DNA of 6,749 bases from Bacteroidaceae bacterium (GTDB lineage Bacteria; Bacteroidota; Bacteroidia; Bacteroidales; Bacteroidaceae). The notes below the pieces were generated by a model. It ran no database searches. It was not told the DNA's origin and worked only from the letters and a program-made list of their open reading frames with translations. The first letter of the stretch is position 1. Every line of letters starts with the position of its first letter. Position numbers and translations under genes: made by a program. The stretch lies in contig CAAGGT010000245.1 of assembly GCA_900769465.1 (NCBI GenBank), positions 1 through 6,749 on the forward strand, written 5' to 3'. Shown piece by piece: positions 4,996 to 6,749 of this stretch.

Positions 4996-6066
4996 ATGCC
5001 AGCTTACAAAGAAAAAGATGCCAAGACTTGGTACGTGTCCGTTCGCTACGAGGATTGGACGGGCAAGAAAACACGAAAGGTCAAGCGCGGTTTTGCAACC
5101 AAGCGCGAGGCTCTTGAGTGGGAGAGAAAATTTCTGCTCAAGGAAAACGCAAGCCTTGATATGACGTTTGATTCCTTCTTAGAGCTTTACAAGGAAGATC
5201 TGAAGGACAGACTCAAGCTCAGCACTTGGATTATGAAAACAAGCGTGATCGACCAAAAGATCCTCCCCTATTTTAAAAACAAGCGTATGTGCGATATCAA
5301 GACGTCGGATGTGATTGCTTGGCAGAAGGAGATCATGGCATATAGGGATGAGGACGGCAATGCTTACACGCCCACCTATCTGAAAACGATCCACAATCAG
5401 CTCAGCGCCATATTCAATCACGCTGTTCGCTACTACGAGCTTGCAAGTAACCCTGCTGCAAAGGCAGGAAATATGGGCAAGGAAAAGACGAGAGAAATGC
5501 TCTTTTGGACAAAGGAAGAGTACACGAGCTTCGTCGAGGAGATTATGGACAAGCCTATTTCCTTCTACGCTTTCGAAATGCTTTATTGGTGCGGACTCCG
5601 TATGGGTGAGCTTCTCGCTCTGACACCGAGCGATTTTGATCTGAAGGAAGGAATTGTCCATATTACAAAATCCTATCAGAGAATTCACGGTAAGGACGTT
5701 ATCACGGATCCCAAGACCGAGAAAAGCGTTCGCAATATCAAAATGCCCGATTTTCTTGTGGATGAGATTAAGGACTACCTTAACGCCTTGTATAACGTGG
5801 AGAGCGATACTCGTATCTTCCCGATCACCAAGAGTTATCTTCACCATGAGATGACGAGAGGCTGCAACGCTACAGGCGTGAAGCGTATCCGTATTCACGA
5901 CCTGCGCCATTCGCACGTGTCCTTGCTCATCAATATGGGATTCTCTGCCGTGGCTATCGCAGACCGTGTAGGTCACGAGAGTATCGATATCACCTACCGA
6001 TACGCACACCTTTTCCCTACCACACAGAAGGAAATCGCAAACAAATTAAACACAGAAAGAGGTTAA
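4996..6066 (+). CDS. int: tyrosine recombinase / integrase (full length)
   Basis: 356 residues, ATG at 4996 with AAAGGAG (4982-4988) seven bases upstream. Three domains are visible: an N-terminal arm-DNA-binding domain (about 1-52: TWYVSVRYEDWTGKKTRK, then KRGFATKREALEWERKF), a helical core-binding domain (about 56-160) and the C-terminal catalytic domain. The catalytic set is complete: Arg202 (CGLRMGE), Lys240 (TDPKTEKS), His301 and Arg304 (HDLRHS), His327 (VGHES) and the nucleophile Tyr336 (TYRYAHL). It should cut and rejoin at att sites, integrating the element and, with Xis, excising it. The presence of an arm-binding domain agrees with the tandem GATACC repeats near guaA. Length and motifs are normal for ICE and prophage integrases of Firmicutes. 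It is transcribed away from guaA and is followed four bases later by the mobilisation-type gene. Confidence 0.96.
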   Translation: MPAYKEKDAKTWYVSVRYEDWTGKKTRKVKRGFATKREALEWERKFLLKENASLDMTFDSFLELYKEDLKDRLKLSTWIMKTSVIDQKILPYFKNKRMCDIKTSDVIAWQKEIMAYRDEDGNAYTPTYLKTIHNQLSAIFNHAVRYYELASNPAAKAGNMGKEKTREMLFWTKEEYTSFVEEIMDKPISFYAFEMLYWCGLRMGELLALTPSDFDLKEGIVHITKSYQRIHGKDVITDPKTEKSVRNIKMPDFLVDEIKDYLNALYNVESDTRIFPITKSYLHHEMTRGCNATGVKRIRIHDLRHSHVSLLINMGFSAVAIADRVGHESIDITYRYAHLFPTTQKEIANKLNTERG

Positions 6067-6070
6067 TATT

Positions 6071-6397
6071 ATGTCAGCAAAAAATCGAGACAAGTATCAA
6101 AGATGGCGTTGCCATACCATTGCATTCAGAATGTCACCCGAGGAAAGCCAACAGCTTGATATTGCCGTGAAGCTTTCGGGACTCACAAAGCAAGACTACG
6201 TGTGCAACCGTTGCCTTGAGCGCGACGTGGTCGTACAGGGCAACCCAAGGGTCTACAAGGCACTCAAGGAACAGTTGGCGGAAGTACTCGCAGAGCTTCG
6301 CAGGCTCGCCACAGCGGGCGAAATAACGCCCGAATTGCTCGAAACAATCAACCTTATCACCGTTACAATGGACGGTATGAAAGGAGCGAACGTATGA
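6071..6397 (+). CDS. ribbon-helix-helix mobilisation-type protein (MobC/NikA-like)
   Basis: 108 residues, ATG at 6071 with AAAGAGG (6056-6062) eight bases before it. Residues 14-21 (CHTIAFRM) form the DNA-contacting strand, followed by two helices (about 22-36 and 39-51, with SGLTKQDYV), the ribbon-helix-helix layout of small relaxosome accessory proteins such as MobC and NikA. The remainder (LERDVVVQGNPRVYKALKEQLAEVLAELRRL, then a leucine-rich helix) resembles accessory proteins I associate with gut Firmicute mobilizable elements. Such proteins bind near oriT and help the relaxase, and may repress their own operon. No relaxase is visible in the window, so a plain transcriptional regulator is the main alternative. 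The stop overlaps the next start (ATGA at 6394-6397), indicating translational coupling. Confidence 0.78.
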   Translation: MSAKNRDKYQRWRCHTIAFRMSPEESQQLDIAVKLSGLTKQDYVCNRCLERDVVVQGNPRVYKALKEQLAEVLAELRRLATAGEITPELLETINLITVTMDGMKGANV

Positions 6398-6749
6398 GCG
6401 AAAAAGAAATGACTGCCCTTGCAACATCTGTTGGCGCAGATGCAGGACAGCCATTCAACAATATTCACACAGATATTATAACACAAACCGAAGAAGAAAA
6501 CAAGGGGTTTGACGATTTTTCTTACGATTTTCAAAGAGAGTGGCTTTTGGCGAATGACACCTCCTATTTGAAGACCGTTACGATGGACGAGCTTTATGAA
6601 ACGACCTTTGACGTTAACCTTCCGATAATCGAGGGTGTTCTCTATCCGGGAACGTATCTTTTCGCAGGTCCTTCCAAGGTTGGAAAGAGCTTCTTTATGG
6701 CTCAGCTTGCCTATCATGTCAGCACGGGCATTGCTCTTTGGGGCAATGC
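6394..6749 (+). CDS. RepA/AAA_25-like ATPase, N-terminal part (3' truncated by window)
   Basis: The frame opens at the ATG at 6394, overlapping the previous stop by four bases, with AAGGAG (6381-6386) seven bases before it. It stays open to the window end: 118 whole codons. The first 60 residues are acidic and probably disordered. Then VNLPIIEGVLYPGTYLFAG leads into a Walker A motif GPSKVGKS (residues 92-99) and FMAQLAYHVSTG. This combination is typical of RecA-fold ATPases of the RepA / AAA_25 group (hexameric helicase-like proteins of plasmids and mobile elements). Walker B and later motifs lie beyond the end. In this setting it could drive element replication or mobilisation. Truncation is due only to the window. 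Confidence 0.85.
   Translation, partial: MSEKEMTALATSVGADAGQPFNNIHTDIITQTEEENKGFDDFSYDFQREWLLANDTSYLKTVTMDELYETTFDVNLPIIEGVLYPGTYLFAGPSKVGKSFFMAQLAYHVSTGIALWGN

Larger units (their letters stand above)
2882..6749. mobile_element. integrative (probably mobilizable) element inserted 3' of guaA, left end; right end outside window
   Basis: From just past guaA to the window end the content is that of an integrative element: candidate core site and arm repeats (2882-2951), a leftward cargo gene, then xis-like, tyrosine integrase, ribbon-helix-helix mobilisation-type and RepA-like ATPase genes in one rightward operon. The host gene order (galK, rlmH, guaA) stops at this point. The guaA 3' end is a known integration hotspot for islands using tyrosine integrases. 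The cargo gene and the divergent promoter region look more AT-rich than the host genes. The precise left boundary depends on which part of the core repeat is exchanged. No relaxase, conjugation or phage structural gene is in view, so integrative mobilizable element, ICE and phage-like satellite remain open; the mobilisation-type protein favours the first two. Confidence 0.72.

Noticed and set aside
5179..6009. 276-codon open frame on the - strand over the integrase
   Set aside because: It mirrors the integrase reading frame, shows no family character, and the integrase with its complete catalytic residues explains this stretch.

Overview
The window looks like a metagenomic or isolate contig from a gut-type Firmicute, most likely a clostridial (Oscillospiraceae/Ruminococcaceae-like) bacterium. 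Reasons: consensus AGGAGG-type ribosome binding sites, clostridial-style GalK, RlmH and GuaA sequences, moderate GC in the host genes, and a mobile element of the kind common in gut Clostridia. The taxon is inferred from protein character, not from a search. The first 27 bases are Illumina adapter sequence rather than genome, so the contig really begins at base 28, inside a gene.

Host part (28 to about 2880, all + strand): the C-terminal two thirds of a galactokinase (galK), a 146-residue three-helix membrane protein of unknown function, and rlmH (23S rRNA pseudouridine-1915 methyltransferase). These are spaced 2 and 10 bases apart and are probably one operon. After an AT-rich gap with a near-consensus promoter comes a 333-residue GMP synthase that holds only the ATP-pyrophosphatase and dimerisation domains; the glutaminase domain is absent and not encoded next to it.

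Element part (about 2882 to the end): directly after the guaA stop codon lies what looks like the left end of an integrative element. It has an inverted-repeat core-type site with a 7-base centre, two tandem copies of TTTTGATACC (candidate integrase arm sites), and a strong hairpin with a T tract. A 512-residue cargo protein with a C-terminal four-cysteine motif (probably the DUF6076 family, function unknown) is read leftward. From an unusual pair of interleaved, back-to-back consensus promoters the other strand runs rightward: a 22-codon leader ORF, a small helix-turn-helix protein (probable excisionase), a full-length tyrosine integrase, a ribbon-helix-helix mobilisation-type protein, and the start of a Walker-A (RepA/AAA_25-like) ATPase cut by the window end. 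This order fits an integrative and mobilizable element (or ICE) inserted just 3' of guaA. Relaxase, other cargo and the right attachment site would lie beyond the window.

No RNA genes, CRISPR arrays or insertion sequences were seen, and there is no stretch over 300 bases without a gene. The most notable points are the stand-alone GMP synthetase subunit, the attL-like boundary, the uncharacterised zinc-finger cargo gene and the overlapping divergent promoters that make its transcription potentially exclusive with that of xis-int.
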